The notes under the pieces are model-generated. The model was given only the letters and a program-made list of their open reading frames with translations. It ran no database searches and was not told the DNA's origin. A program made the translations under genes and the position numbers. Positions 25,000 to 34,737 of a stretch of 64,000 nt of DNA are shown piece after piece. Source of the DNA: DASXZH01 sp963829965 (GTDB lineage Bacteria > Armatimonadota > Fimbriimonadia > Fimbriimonadales > Fimbriimonadaceae); assembly GCA_963829965.1 (NCBI GenBank), contig CAWHLK010000028.1, forward strand, positions 10,357 to 74,356, read 5' to 3'. How positions within the stretch are numbered: position 1 is the first letter of the stretch; each line of letters starts with the position of its first letter.

Positions 25000-26535
25000 T
25001 CAATCGCCGACCCGCAACCACATGACCACGTCGATGCCTCTGACTTTGCCGAGTTGAATCCCGGGCCCTTTCGCAATGGCGATGTCGTTATAACTGTGGC
25101 CGCTTGATAAGTCGAAGACAGTTACGAGCCACGTTCCATCGATCATCGCGGGCCACGCCAGTTTTGGCATCTGGCTGTCTGCGCCACGAAGCCGAACGAG
25201 AACCCAGTTGATGTCGCGGAGGCCGTCGGCGTGGCCGGCCGTGCTCGAAACGTCGCTTGCCACCGCCTGAGGATGTAGCGCGATTCCGCTTTGGGACATG
25301 ATCTGGGCCCAGCCCTGAAACTTGCCAAACAGGCCCAACGATTCCACTCGATCCCAATGCAGGTACATGGCAGGAGCTGCCCGGTTTTGGCGGATGGATT
25401 GCCAGACAATGTTGTCGATGTATCCTGCCTCACTTGGTCCCAGGTCTTGCTCGGGGGCGAATTCGCCGTAGAAGCCGGGTTTGTCGTTTGGCATTCTTTC
25501 CAGAATCGCGTCGGAATGGTGGTGCGGCTGGTAGAAGTCCATCGCCGGCCAGAGCTCAGGATGGCTCAGATCGCTGCTCGTTGTGATCAGATGACCATAG
25601 GGATCCAGAGAGCGAATGAATCCGGCCATGTCTTTATGCCATTCGCCTATGTCCTTCCAGTGGCCATCCTTCGCGGCATCCGTGTTCTCGGCGTCATCAA
25701 AGAGCTCCCACGCAAAGAGCCGCGGGTCAGCCCCCCAGCGGATCACGGCGTACCGCACCCACATCTTGGCTCTTCGCCTGGCCTCGGGATCGGAAAAAAA
25801 CTCGTCAGCCGATTTAAGAAAGCCGCCATTTGCGGAATTCCAGGGGTTCTTGGCCCACTTGCCATCCGCTGCGCTGCTGAATGCTGCGCCACGGAATAAA
25901 ACGAATTGATAGTCGACTCCTGCGGCATCACAAGCAGAGGTCACTTTCGCCCACTGGTCGAGAGCCTTCGGCCACAACTGGTCTTTGATGGCAAATGGGT
26001 CGTCATGCGGCCACCAGGGGTCTTTGTTGTCCCTGTCATCGGCCCAAATTCTCGTCCAGTTCAGACCATCGCTCGCCATTTTGGCGACCTCATCCTCCCA
26101 GCGCGGTCCGGCGGGTTTTTGCCATGCCAGGTTGAAACCGAAGGGGAAGATGTCCGCGCCGTCATCGTATTCCAGGCGGTTTCCGTTCACCTTGTCCTTG
26201 GTTACGTAGCCATGAGCCGGTTTCTGGTCCACCACAAGCACGGCGGGAATGGATTCTTCGTTCGAGGTGATGCCGTTGTGAATGAGCTTCGCTTTGTAAT
26301 GGCCTGCCGCAGGAGCGACGAGAACCGCTCTCCATGCGCCATGCGCAAAATAAGCCGGGCGCTCAACTGTTAAGCCGCCATCACTCGTAAACTTGACCTT
26401 GGTGTCGTTCACCGCAGGATCGTATGGGTTGCCCGAGTATTGGATATTGAAGCTGACCTCGGCGGGTCCAAACCAGGTCTTGGCAGGCTCAGACTGCCGA
26501 ACAAGGAGCGGCAACAGCAGGCTCGGCAGGATCAC
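25000..26535 (-). CDS. Secreted glycoside hydrolase-like protein with DUF5060-type N-domain
   Basis: The protein is 511 residues with a short hydrophobic leader (MILPSLLLPLLVRQS), starting at GTG. The first 90 residues resemble DUF5060, a beta-sandwich found before cellulase-like barrels (WFGPAEVSFNIQYSGNPYDP). A TIM-barrel region follows with FPFGFNLAWQKPA, GLNWTRIWADDRDN, WELFDDAENTD (candidate acid/base region) and FYGEFAPEQD (candidate nucleophile region). A beta-rich tail ends it. It probably cleaves a plant or microbial polysaccharide outside the cell. The substrate is not deducible. It is divergent from the redoxin gene with only 29 bases between starts. Confidence 0.7.
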   Translation of the reverse strand: MILPSLLLPLLVRQSEPAKTWFGPAEVSFNIQYSGNPYDPAVNDTKVKFTSDGGLTVERPAYFAHGAWRAVLVAPAAGHYKAKLIHNGITSNEESIPAVLVVDQKPAHGYVTKDKVNGNRLEYDDGADIFPFGFNLAWQKPAGPRWEDEVAKMASDGLNWTRIWADDRDNKDPWWPHDDPFAIKDQLWPKALDQWAKVTSACDAAGVDYQFVLFRGAAFSSAADGKWAKNPWNSANGGFLKSADEFFSDPEARRRAKMWVRYAVIRWGADPRLFAWELFDDAENTDAAKDGHWKDIGEWHKDMAGFIRSLDPYGHLITTSSDLSHPELWPAMDFYQPHHHSDAILERMPNDKPGFYGEFAPEQDLGPSEAGYIDNIVWQSIRQNRAAPAMYLHWDRVESLGLFGKFQGWAQIMSQSGIALHPQAVASDVSSTAGHADGLRDINWVLVRLRGADSQMPKLAWPAMIDGTWLVTVFDLSSGHSYNDIAIAKGPGIQLGKVRGIDVVMWLRVGD

Positions 26536-26541
26536 AGCTTA

Positions 26542-26547
26542 AGTATG
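26542..26547 (-). promoter_or_regulatory. -10-like hexamer for the glycoside hydrolase gene
   Basis: CATACT on the minus strand lies six bases before the GTG at 26535. It sits back to back with the plus-strand hexamer at 26553-26558. Confidence 0.4.
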
Positions 26548-26552
26548 GACGG

Positions 26553-26558
26553 TAAACT
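26553..26558 (+). promoter_or_regulatory. -10-like hexamer for the redoxin gene
   Basis: TAAACT lies six bases before the GTG at 26565 and five bases from the divergent hexamer. The two promoters must overlap. Confidence 0.4.
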
Positions 26559-26564
26559 GGGGGT

Positions 26565-27299
26565 GTGAGGTTGGCCTATGTCACCTTGCCGTTTGGCGCC
26601 TTGATGGCGATGGGCGGAGTTTGGTTGATGGTCGCAGCGTCCCACGCGTCGCCGCCCGACCTGCCACCTAACCCTAGCCCTTCTGCGGAGGTCAATCCGG
26701 TCCATCCGGTAACCGCTGAAATGGCTGCGGAAACAGCCGCCTGGAAGGCCAAGGCCGCCCCTTCATTTTCCCTCGCCGATTCTACTGGCACAACTTGGAC
26801 GCTGGCCAGTCTCACGAAGGGTAAGCCACTCTATCTTTATTTCATTATCAACGACTGCCCCTGCAGCGAAACTGCGGAGCCGCATTTTCAGCGCTTGTAC
26901 TCCCTGTACAAGGGCCGCGTGAATTTCGCAGCCGTGATCGGATCCGGCCAGAAGATCGCTGCGAAATGGGTGAAGGATTACAAATCCCCCTATCCGGTTC
27001 TCGCCGACCCTGATTTGAAAGCCGTTCATGCGTTCGGAGCCAAGCATTCGGTTTATAATCTGCTTATCACCCCGGAAGGGAAAATCGACACCATGTGGCC
27101 TGGTTACTCCCAAGACATGCTTCGGGACATCAACGCGCATCTGGCCGCATCCATCGGTTTGACGGATCCGCCGGCTTTCGACACCTACGACGCGCCGTTG
27201 AAACTGACATCCGGCTGTTTTTTGCGGTCAATAAGGGCTGAGGGCAAGCTCCGTTTGTTGAACGAAGGCCAGTTTCCTAAGACGGAACCTCATCGGTAG
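26565..27299 (+). CDS. Exported redoxin-family protein
   Basis: The protein is 244 residues, starting at GTG. A signal or anchor helix (LPFGALMAMGGVWLMVAAS) is followed by a proline-rich linker. The thioredoxin-like domain starts near residue 65 (APSFSLADSTGTTWTLASL) and carries the redox motif DCPCSE near residue 102, a CxC variant. A typical AhpC/TSA core follows (VNFAAVIGSG, SPYPVLADPDLKAVHAFG). It probably acts in the periplasm in thiol or peroxide chemistry. Its 3' end overlaps the convergent ABC-ATPase gene by 23 bases. Confidence 0.75.
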   Translation: MRLAYVTLPFGALMAMGGVWLMVAASHASPPDLPPNPSPSAEVNPVHPVTAEMAAETAAWKAKAAPSFSLADSTGTTWTLASLTKGKPLYLYFIINDCPCSETAEPHFQRLYSLYKGRVNFAAVIGSGQKIAAKWVKDYKSPYPVLADPDLKAVHAFGAKHSVYNLLITPEGKIDTMWPGYSQDMLRDINAHLAASIGLTDPPAFDTYDAPLKLTSGCFLRSIRAEGKLRLLNEGQFPKTEPHR

Positions 27300-28627
27300 T
27301 AGGCGGCTCCTCCATCTCTCGAGGAATAAGCAAAATTCCCTCGTCCGAGTCGTGATCAAACAAACCCGCATAACGGCCCCAGTTCACGGCCGTATCGAAC
27401 TGGTTTCTTGCTTCTTCTTCGCTGTAGTTCTCATCAAGGATGTCGAGAATAAACTCATCCTTGATTTGGCCGGTTCGGGAGCTTTCAAGGCAGTTGAAGA
27501 TCGTGCGCACCAGGGGCGCCTTGTCCAACACGTGGTCCTTAAAAATGTCCTTGGCATCCTCAACCTCGGCCTGAGCGAAGGCCTGGCCAACTTCGGTGAC
27601 GGTCACGTCACCCTCGTGGACTTCGGCGAGTCCTAGCAGGACGGCCGCGTCCAGGATGGGCAAGAGATCGTCGGCCTCAATGCGAAGGCGATCGGAAAGC
27701 ACGGCAACGTCTTCGGGACCGCCGTATTCCAAGACCAACTCAAGGAGACCGCTGATCGCGCCAGGGCGGGCGTGAGGCAGGGGGCTGACGTCCATGTGCC
27801 CAAAACCGAGGGTGGTGGAAGCAGGTGTGATCTTGGTTTCGGGGTTGGTCATGATCGTGTAAATGTGGTCCGCCATGGCCCTAAAATCTCGTGAGTTGCG
27901 CTCGCGGGGACGGCATAGATCGATCGGGATCTCGCCGCGAACCCGGCCGGGATTGGAACTGGATAATGACCACCCGGTCTGCAAGCATGATCGCCTCCTC
28001 GATGTTGTGGGTTACCAGGATCACGCTCTCCGCAGGAAAGTTCTGGCTTTCCCACAGGTCGGCAAACTCTCCCCGCAGGTTCTCAGCGGTCAAAACGTCG
28101 AGGGCGCTGAACGGCTCATCCAAAAGCAGCAGCTTGGGCCGAACCACGAAGGCTCGCGCGAATCCTACTCGTTGCTGCATGCCGCCGGATAGCTCTTTCG
28201 GATACGCCTTTTCAAAGCCTTCGAGGCCAACCATCCTAATCGCCTCTTGCGATAGCTTGCGTGACTCCTTATGTTCAAGATGCTTTGCCTCCAGCCCTAG
28301 TTCCACGTTTTCCATCACAGAGAGCCATGGCAGCAGCGCAAAGCTCTGAAATACCATCGCCACGTCCGGATTCGGGCCGGTGACGGGCACGCCACTGCTG
28401 CTAACCACTCCCTTCGAGGCTTTGATGAGTCCCGAAACGATGCGCAGCAAGGTGCTCTTTCCGGAACCGCTTCGGCCAAGCAGAGCTAAAATCTCCCCTT
28501 TCTTGACTGTCAGGTGGATTTCGTCCAGAACCGTGAAGGAACCGCCCGATTCCGGCCGCGGATACGTTTTGGTGATGCCCTCGACTGAGAGCAGGACCTG
28601 ATTGGAAGTCTGTGCGAGTGTTGTCAT
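27277..28627 (-). CDS. NitT/TauT-type ABC transporter ATPase with AAA-associated C-domain; one frameshift
   Basis: Two frames join as VVIISSNPGRVRGEIPIDL if one C is removed (GG near 27961 on the plus strand). The corrected protein is about 450 residues from the ATG at 28627. Walker A is LLGRSGSGKST, the Q-loop is MVFQSFALLPW, the signature is LSGGMQQR, Walker B is LLLLDEPFSALD and the H-loop is VTHNIEEA. The C-terminal 150 residues match the AAA-associated (PF09821-like) domain found on nitrate/sulfonate-type ATPases. It powers uptake of an anionic or small organic substrate together with the permease four bases upstream. No substrate-binding protein gene is present. Confidence 0.82.
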
Positions 28628-28631
28628 GTTC

Positions 28632-30375
28632 TTATCCCAAGCGGTAACGGGACTCGGCGAGTCCATACAATCTGCGCCAGAAAAGGCGGTTAATTCCGAC
28701 TACGTAAAACGACATGATGGTGACGCCAAGCACCACGCGAGGGATATCGCGGGGGTCTGTGAACTGAGTGATGTACGCGCCTAGGCCGGGCGCAGTAAGG
28801 GTTTTATGCTTCCACGAAACGACTTCGGCGACGATGCTTGCGTTCCAAGCTCCTCCCGAAGCGGTGATCGCCCCGGTTACCCACGCAGGGAAAATGGCGG
28901 GAATAATAAGTTTGCGCCAAAGATGCCATCCTCGCAGGCCAAAGTTGCGGGCCATTTCGCGTAACGGGGTGGGAACGGACATGGCGCCGGCAATGGTGTT
29001 GAACAGCACGTACCACTGGGTGCCAAGGGCCATGAGCAGGATGCTTCCCCAACTGAGACTGATGTTGTATCGCAAAAAGTAGAACGTGACATAGGGGAAC
29101 ACGAAGTTGGCAGGAAACGACGCGAGAAACAGAACTATGGGTTGGCAAGCTTGGGCAAGCTTGGTATTGAACCCAATGTAAACGCCAATAGGAGTCCAGA
29201 TGAGGGTTGCCAGAGCCACAATGCAAAGCACTCGGCTGAGAGTGAGAAATCCTAGATAGATGCATTTCCAGACTTCGCTCGCATGCACCTCTTGGTCGAT
29301 GAACTTGAATCCGTAGTAGACGCCGGCAACTATTAAAATGCCAATGAAGATGCCGAAGATCAAGTCGTCGTTAAGCCACTTGTTCGGCTTGGGCCGCAAT
29401 CGATCCGGGAAGTGGACCTTGGGCGCTTGGATATGAACTTTCGGAGTCTTCCGGGCCATCCGCCGAAAGAAGCGGCTGACTTGGCGCGGGATCTTTGATG
29501 CGCGAATAAGGTTTAACACCCAAGACTTGGCCGGCTCCCCTCCCGTGCTCATCTCGAACTTGAACTTCTCGGACCAGGCAACGATGGGTCGCCAAAAGAG
29601 TTGGTCCACCACCACGATCATGACGACCATCGTGATCAGCGCGAGCATCAGGGCATGGTTGTCGCCCGCGTCGCTTGCCTTCGCTACATAGGAGCCTATG
29701 CCGGGAAGAGTGTAGGTGTCCTTGTTGACAGTGAGCGCTTCACTCACGGACACGAAGAACCAGCCGCCGCCGAAGCTCATCATCGCGTTCCACACGAGGC
29801 CGATCATCGCGGTGGGAACTTCAATGGTCGTGAACTTCCGCCATTTGGAAAGCCTGAAGATCGTTGCCGCCTCATCCAGGTCTTTGGGAAGAGTGATGAG
29901 GGAGTGATAGAACGAGAACGTCATGTTCCACGCCTGGGCGGTGAACACGAGAAAGATCGACGCGCATTCCAGACCAAGCAGGCTGCCCCTGAAGAGGGCG
30001 ATGAAGCCGGTGATGGTGACGGTGAGGAAGCCCAAAACCGGCACCGACTGGAGAATATCCAGCATCGGGATGAGCACCTTTTCCGCCTTTTTGCTCTTGG
30101 CGCACGCATAGCCGTATGCGAGCGTGAAGATGACGGAGAAGAACAGCCCAATGAACATGCGCAGGCAGCTGCGGGCCGCGTAATAGGGGAGGTTTTTGGG
30201 GTCGAGGCTGATGTTGGGGGTGATTACCGGTGGCTTGAACGGAACGAACAGCCCCGAACCGATTTTGCCAAGCCCGTAAAGGAGGAGAAAGAGGCCAAAG
30301 AGGAAGCCGATATCGGCCGGACCATAAGGCAACCGGCGAAAATTCGGACGGATGAAATTGGAACCGGCGCGTCAT
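28632..30375 (-). CDS. ABC transporter permease, two fused membrane domains; one frameshift at the N-terminus
   Basis: The open frame from 30332 has 566 residues. Removing one T (AAA at 30355-30357 on the plus strand) extends it to an ATG at 30375, giving MTRRFQFIRPNFRRLPYG. Two BPD_transp_1 domains are visible, each with the EAA-type loop: LPKDLDEAATIFRLSKWRKF in the first half and TPLREMARNFGLRGWHLWRK in the second. A basic linker with PKVHIQAPKVHFPDR lies between them near residues 300-325. Single-chain two-domain permeases are known in NitT/TauT-like systems. The ATPase gene follows by four bases. Confidence 0.82.
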
Positions 30376-30453
30376 CTCCTCACAACCGCCGAGCTATCCC
30401 CATGGCGCGGCTGTCCAGTTTACAACCTGGCCTCTGAATATCGCCTCAAGCGC

Positions 30454-31378
30454 CTATGCAAGAGTGAAACGTAAAATGTCTAGCCCGAGCTGTTTCATCT
30501 CGAGCTTCCCTGTCTCTAAGCCGTATTTCACGAAAAGCAGACCATAGTGCAAGGCTCGAAACTGAGCCCGGCGCCAGGTGTCTTCGTCCAAGTCTCCGTA
30601 GGTCTTTCGAAACTTGCCTCTTGCCTCCGGCGGGAGAAAACTGAATGCAATCTGAATGTCTAGGGCTGGGTCTCCGAGATGGGCGTCGCCCCAGTCGATG
30701 ACGCCGCAAACTTCGTGCTGATCGTTGGCGAGGTAGTGGCAGGGGTAGGCATCTCCATGGACCCATGTTGTCGGACCGCCGTATGGGGCGGCCCTGCTCA
30801 ACTCGGCGGATAAAGCGAGGATGCTGTCCGCGTCGTAGTCGGCAAGGTGGTCTTCTCCGGAGTGGCATAGGTCCTGAATCCTGGCAACATTATGCTTGTG
30901 ACGCATCGCCAGATCGGACCTCCCGATCAGATCTCCTGGCGCCCAGGCCCTATCCGCCTCCCTAACTGGTGTCTGGTGCAAGGATCGCAGAAACTCGCCA
31001 AATTATTGGAGCATTCTTGGCACGTTCTTCATCGGTCCAGTTCAAATGACAGGCCGGCCCACCCTTTAAGTGTCTATAACCGGCGAAGGAGTAGGGATAA
31101 TCGCCTTCCGGCGAGCCGATGAACACTGGGTTGGGAATGGGGAGACTTAAGCGGTTGGCAAGATAGAGAAGCAAACGGCACTCGGTTTCAATGAGTTCCC
31201 CGCCCATCTTTCGGCGCGGAAACCTGAAGACCCACTCTTCATTGACAAGATAGGCCGCATTATCCCAGCCTTCGCCAATCAGTTTGGCCTCGATGATCGG
31301 CAATTCCGGAAACTGTCCGGCAATCAACCGCGATGCGATTGATTCGGAAAGTTCGACATCGGCGTCCCAAACTGGCAC
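30454..31378 (-). CDS. APH-family phosphotransferase; one frameshift
   Basis: Two frames join as APIIGEFLRSLHQTPV if one T is removed (AAA at 31000-31002 on the plus strand). The corrected protein is about 307 residues, the usual size for APH/choline-kinase-like enzymes. The N-lobe has IGEGWDNAAYLVNEEWVFRF. The catalytic loop is WVHGDAYPCHYL (HGD), and the metal-binding segment is GVIDWGDAHLGDPALD. Members phosphorylate aminoglycosides, macrolides, fructosamines or small metabolites. Resistance should not be assumed from this fold. The GTG at 31378 has a perfect TATAAT six bases upstream. Confidence 0.8.
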
Positions 31379-31384
31379 CGGGAC

Positions 31385-31390
31385 ATTATA
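31385..31390 (-). promoter_or_regulatory. -10 hexamer for the phosphotransferase gene
   Basis: TATAAT on the minus strand lies six bases before the GTG at 31378, implying a leaderless mRNA. Confidence 0.5.
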
Positions 31391-31403
31391 GTCCCCGTAT
31401 TCG

Positions 31404-31931
31404 TTAATCGCCGTGATAGGGGTCTTTGGAGAAAATGATCTCGATCAACTTATCCGCCTTGAAGGTATACGTTTCCGTATACTCATCGCCTTCGTTGGCT
31501 GGCCCGGTAACAAAAGAATAAACGTAACTCACAAACTTCTCTGTCTTGTCGAGTTTAGTGGGCGGCCCAAGCTTTTCTTTGACGTCGTCCATCGTATCTC
31601 CGATCTTTACGCCCTTTCCGGTGGTGAGGGGCAATGCTTTCAACTTCATCGGTTTCTGAAATTCTGGCGAAACTGTGCTTGTGTAATTCGGGACCGCGTA
31701 TTGATAGTCCTTGCTGATCTCCTTGCGGTCCCGGGTTAACACAAGGGTTACGTCGGCGCCATCACACTCGATATCCCGAATCAGCATGAAACCAGTGGCG
31801 GCATCATAGACGCCGACCGTGCCCGCGGATACAAGCTCGTATCCGGCAAGCGTTTTATCGAACCATTTCGGCGGGGCAGTATGCCCGTGCGAGGAAAGGG
31901 CGACAACTCCTAAAATTAGCGCGAGGCTCAT
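31404..31931 (-). CDS. Secreted hypothetical protein
   Basis: The protein is 175 residues with a cleavable-looking leader (MSLALILGVVALSSHGHTA). The mature part is a small beta-rich domain with segments LAGYELVSAGTVGVYDA, VTLVLTRDRKEIS and KIGDTMDDVKEKLGPP. The last resembles the 'G.s..dV...lG.P' element of SmpA/BLIP-type repeats, so it may be an envelope protein. The ATG has TATTAT six bases upstream. It is divergent from the DsrE gene. Confidence 0.6.
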   Translation of the reverse strand: MSLALILGVVALSSHGHTAPPKWFDKTLAGYELVSAGTVGVYDAATGFMLIRDIECDGADVTLVLTRDRKEISKDYQYAVPNYTSTVSPEFQKPMKLKALPLTTGKGVKIGDTMDDVKEKLGPPTKLDKTEKFVSYVYSFVTGPANEGDEYTETYTFKADKLIEIIFSKDPYHGD

Positions 31932-31937
31932 GTCTCA

Positions 31938-31943
31938 ATAATA
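31938..31943 (-). promoter_or_regulatory. -10-like hexamer for the gene at 31404-31931
   Basis: TATTAT on the minus strand lies six bases before the ATG. Confidence 0.45.
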
Positions 31944-31998
31944 GGCGAAGTTTCCCGCTCCTATGTTCGGCGATGATCAAAAACGGCTAAAAAGGACT

Positions 31999-32406
31999 AT
32001 GCGCAAAATCGCCCTTGCATTGGCTTTCTTCCTTGTCGCCAACGTCTGTTTGGCCCAGAAGGCCCACCGGGTTGTCATCGAAGTCACCGGCGGTGGCCAG
32101 TTTGGCTTTAAGGGACTTCTCGAAAGCGTGGACAACTTAAGAAAGGCATTGCTTTCGGAGCCGACCACCATCGAGATCGTCTGCCGTGGCGATGCTTTGA
32201 ACATGCTGCTTAGGCACAATAACGAGGCGATGAGCCTCGTGCAGAAAGAGCAAAGGAAGGGCACGATCTTCGCAGCCTGTGGCAACACCATGCATGGCCG
32301 CCATATCGGACTTGAGCGGCTCATCAAAGGCGTTACCGTCGTGCAGGCTGGAATCGCGGAAGCGGTTCTCAAACAAGAGCAGGGCTGGAGCTACTTAAGA
32401 GAGTAA
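31999..32406 (+). CDS. Exported DsrE-family protein
   Basis: The protein is 135 residues from the ATG at 31999 (an ATG at 31963 adds 12). The signal peptide MRKIALALAFFLVANVCLAQ is followed by a DsrE/F-like alpha/beta domain: HRVVIEVTGGG, LLESVDNLRKALLSEPTTIEIVC, GTIFAACGNTM and VTVVQAGIAEAVLKQEQGW. The single cysteine in AACGNTM sits where sulfur-relay DsrE proteins carry their active cysteine. Exported versions of this family are common and have no agreed function. A terminator-like hairpin follows. Confidence 0.72.
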   Translation: MRKIALALAFFLVANVCLAQKAHRVVIEVTGGGQFGFKGLLESVDNLRKALLSEPTTIEIVCRGDALNMLLRHNNEAMSLVQKEQRKGTIFAACGNTMHGRHIGLERLIKGVTVVQAGIAEAVLKQEQGWSYLRE

Positions 32407-32458
32407 GGGCAACTCGCTAATTCGCTTGGGTCCATCGGCCCACCGAGGGAACGATTCG

Positions 32459-32495
32459 CGCACACTTAACCGGTACAACCCGTGTGCGGTTTTTT
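32459..32495 (+). terminator. Intrinsic terminator-like hairpin overlapping the next start codon
   Basis: CGCACAC (32459-32465) pairs with GTGTGCG (32482-32488) over a 16-nt loop, and six T residues follow at 32490-32495. The 3' arm contains the GTG at 32484 that opens the DUF5916 gene, so the same structure could end the dsrE transcript and hide the next start. Confidence 0.6.
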
Positions 32496-34472
32496 CGGGG
32501 GCTTGTTCTCACATTCTTGTTGTTGTCTTGTTTCGCGACAGCCGTGGCTCAGGACCTCAGGGTTCCAGCGGTCAAGTCCGCCCCTCCCAAAATCGACGCA
32601 TCCTTCGACGATCCGGCCTGGCAAACAGCGCCCACCGTGACCGGATTTGTGGATATCGCGAGCAATCACCTGGTTCAAGATCAGACCTTCGTAAAGATCA
32701 CCTACGACGAGAAGTACATTTACGCGATTTTCGACTGCCGGGACTCCATCCCCACGCAAATAACTGCGCGTGAAACCGTTCGAGACAACAAATTTCAAAA
32801 CCAAACTAACGGCGAAACCGAGGACAACGTGGAACTCCAACTCGATTGCTTCAGGACCCACAAGCCGGGAGAAGTCAGCCATTTTTCGGTGAACGCCATT
32901 GGCACGCCGTCCGCGGCGTTGGCGGGAGGGCGGGGAAACAAGGCCGAATGGAAGGGTGATTTCCTCGTGGAAGCCCAGAAAACAAAGACCGGCTGGGTCG
33001 CGCATATGCAAATCCCATGGGCAAGCCTCAACTATCCCCATTCGACCGCACCAATGGACATGGGAATCGATTTCTACCGATATCAAACCCACACAAACAT
33101 CACATCCATGTGGAGCAATGTTGGGCCCCTAGGACTTTACGATCACGAGGGCTATTGGACGGGCGTGCAGGTTCCTCCCAGCGCATTTCATCCCCATCTC
33201 TCCCTACTTCCCTACGTGTTGGGCGCGGTTGATACTCAAACCGGCGCGGTTCACACGGGCTTGGACGCGCGCTACACGGTTACGCCGGAACTAACCGCGG
33301 TTGGAAGCCTCGAGCCTGATTTTTCGACAGTAGAAGGGGCGATCGAGGGCATTCAGTTCTCACGGACTGAGCGCTATGTTCCGGACCTGCGGCCGTTCTT
33401 TTTGGAGGGCCAAGGTTATTTGAACGTGCCCTTGAAATATGCGGGGATCGGTCAATTCTTCTACCCGGACCGAATACCAAACTTCGATTTGGGTCTGAAT
33501 GTATACGGCAAGCTCGATCCCTTGGACACCATGGGATTCCTGAACGCCTACGATTTTGACGGACGCAACGATATGGTGACCCGGTTCTCTCGCAATTACG
33601 GCCCCAACACGAATGCTGGAGTCTTTATATCGGAAAAGACCTCGCCCGGAGACGACAACACGCTGGCGTCCTTTGACTACCACGACAAGTGGGGCAAAGC
33701 GGGATTTGAGAATATCAGCGCAACCACGCAAGGCACCAACGCGGGCGGAGGGGCCAGTGTTGAGAACTTCTCCTACGAGGACAAGCTGCTCGTATGGGAT
33801 TTGCTGTACGAGGATCTTTCGAACAACTTCAATGCGGAGGATTCCTACATTCCGCAAATCGGCATCAAAGGTTTCACAGGCGTCATGGCCTGGTTTAATA
33901 ATTGGCAGCACGGCTATTTCCGCGACTTTCAGCTAACCTTTGTGCCGGACTACACATGGCATTCGGGCGGCCAGGTTTACCAGCGAGGCGTGGATTTCCA
34001 GCTTGCGCTGGATTCTCGCTCGGACACACACTACCAACTTGAATACAACTACAACCGGTACGATGCCTCAAGCGACCAGACGCTGACCCTGACGTTCATT
34101 CGCGGCGTGACCAACCGGTTCTGCCAATGGGGTTTGGGTTACCAGTTCGGCATACTGAACGATGAGCCGGCTTCGTTCATCACGCCTCAAGTTAGCTTTA
34201 GGGTTCTGAAGAAGCTGGACCTCACCTATGCCGGGTCTATTCTAAACCTGGGCGGGGTGACCCAACAGCACATCTTCACCGCCAACTATGAACTCTCTCC
34301 AACCAAGGCGATTGGGGGACGCGTTGTTAGCCAGACCGGTGGAACGAACGCGTTTCTTTACTATCACAACTCAGGCGGGAAAGGCACGGAGATGTATTTT
34401 CTAATTGGCGACCCCAACGCGTTGACGTTTCAGAAGATTGTCGAAGTGAAGTTCATTTTCGCGGTCGGCTAG
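32484..34472 (+). CDS. DUF5916-type outer-membrane protein with CBM9-like N-domain
   Basis: The protein is 662 residues. The signal MRFFRGLVLTFLLLSCFATA supports the GTG at 32484 even though no ribosome site is seen. Residues 25-200 form a CBM9-like sandwich (PPKIDASFDDPAWQTAPTV, FVKITYDEKYIYAIFDC, VAHMQIPWASLNY). The rest has the alternating strands of a DUF5916 barrel and the family segment VEGIQFSRTERYVPDLRPFFLEG in the form EGIQFSRTERYVPDLRPF. It ends in a strand with aromatic-rich residues (QKIVEVKFIFAVG). Such proteins sit in the outer membrane. Their ligands are mostly unknown, although sugar binding by the N-domain is plausible. Confidence 0.78.
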   Translation: MRFFRGLVLTFLLLSCFATAVAQDLRVPAVKSAPPKIDASFDDPAWQTAPTVTGFVDIASNHLVQDQTFVKITYDEKYIYAIFDCRDSIPTQITARETVRDNKFQNQTNGETEDNVELQLDCFRTHKPGEVSHFSVNAIGTPSAALAGGRGNKAEWKGDFLVEAQKTKTGWVAHMQIPWASLNYPHSTAPMDMGIDFYRYQTHTNITSMWSNVGPLGLYDHEGYWTGVQVPPSAFHPHLSLLPYVLGAVDTQTGAVHTGLDARYTVTPELTAVGSLEPDFSTVEGAIEGIQFSRTERYVPDLRPFFLEGQGYLNVPLKYAGIGQFFYPDRIPNFDLGLNVYGKLDPLDTMGFLNAYDFDGRNDMVTRFSRNYGPNTNAGVFISEKTSPGDDNTLASFDYHDKWGKAGFENISATTQGTNAGGGASVENFSYEDKLLVWDLLYEDLSNNFNAEDSYIPQIGIKGFTGVMAWFNNWQHGYFRDFQLTFVPDYTWHSGGQVYQRGVDFQLALDSRSDTHYQLEYNYNRYDASSDQTLTLTFIRGVTNRFCQWGLGYQFGILNDEPASFITPQVSFRVLKKLDLTYAGSILNLGGVTQQHIFTANYELSPTKAIGGRVVSQTGGTNAFLYYHNSGGKGTEMYFLIGDPNALTFQKIVEVKFIFAVG

Positions 34473-34737
34473 TTCCAATTCCTCTGCTGCTCTCTTAGCC
34501 CCTTTACCTTGGACTGCATGCTCACCGCCGCTGCCATTTTATTGTTCCTCACGGTCCGCCTTTAGTGGACGACTCCAAGCTGAAACTTGAACCGGCTCCG
34601 ACGGTTGGCGCGAGGCACTCCCTAAAATTCAACGCGCACAGCCAGAGTATAGCGAGAGACTGCCACAACGCGAACTAATCCAAGCTTGCATTTCCTGGGA
34701 CGATCCCGATGCCGCATGTGGCACGTCAGGTTAAATA
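34473..34737. other. Spacer between the DUF5916 gene and murJ
   Basis: 265 bases with no supported gene, RNA or repeat. TTAAATAG just before 34738 may be part of the murJ promoter. Confidence 0.4.

Noticed and set aside
30454..31378. Aminoglycoside resistance gene
   Set aside because: The APH fold is shared with many metabolic kinases. No resistance-specific motif, cassette or mobile context is present.
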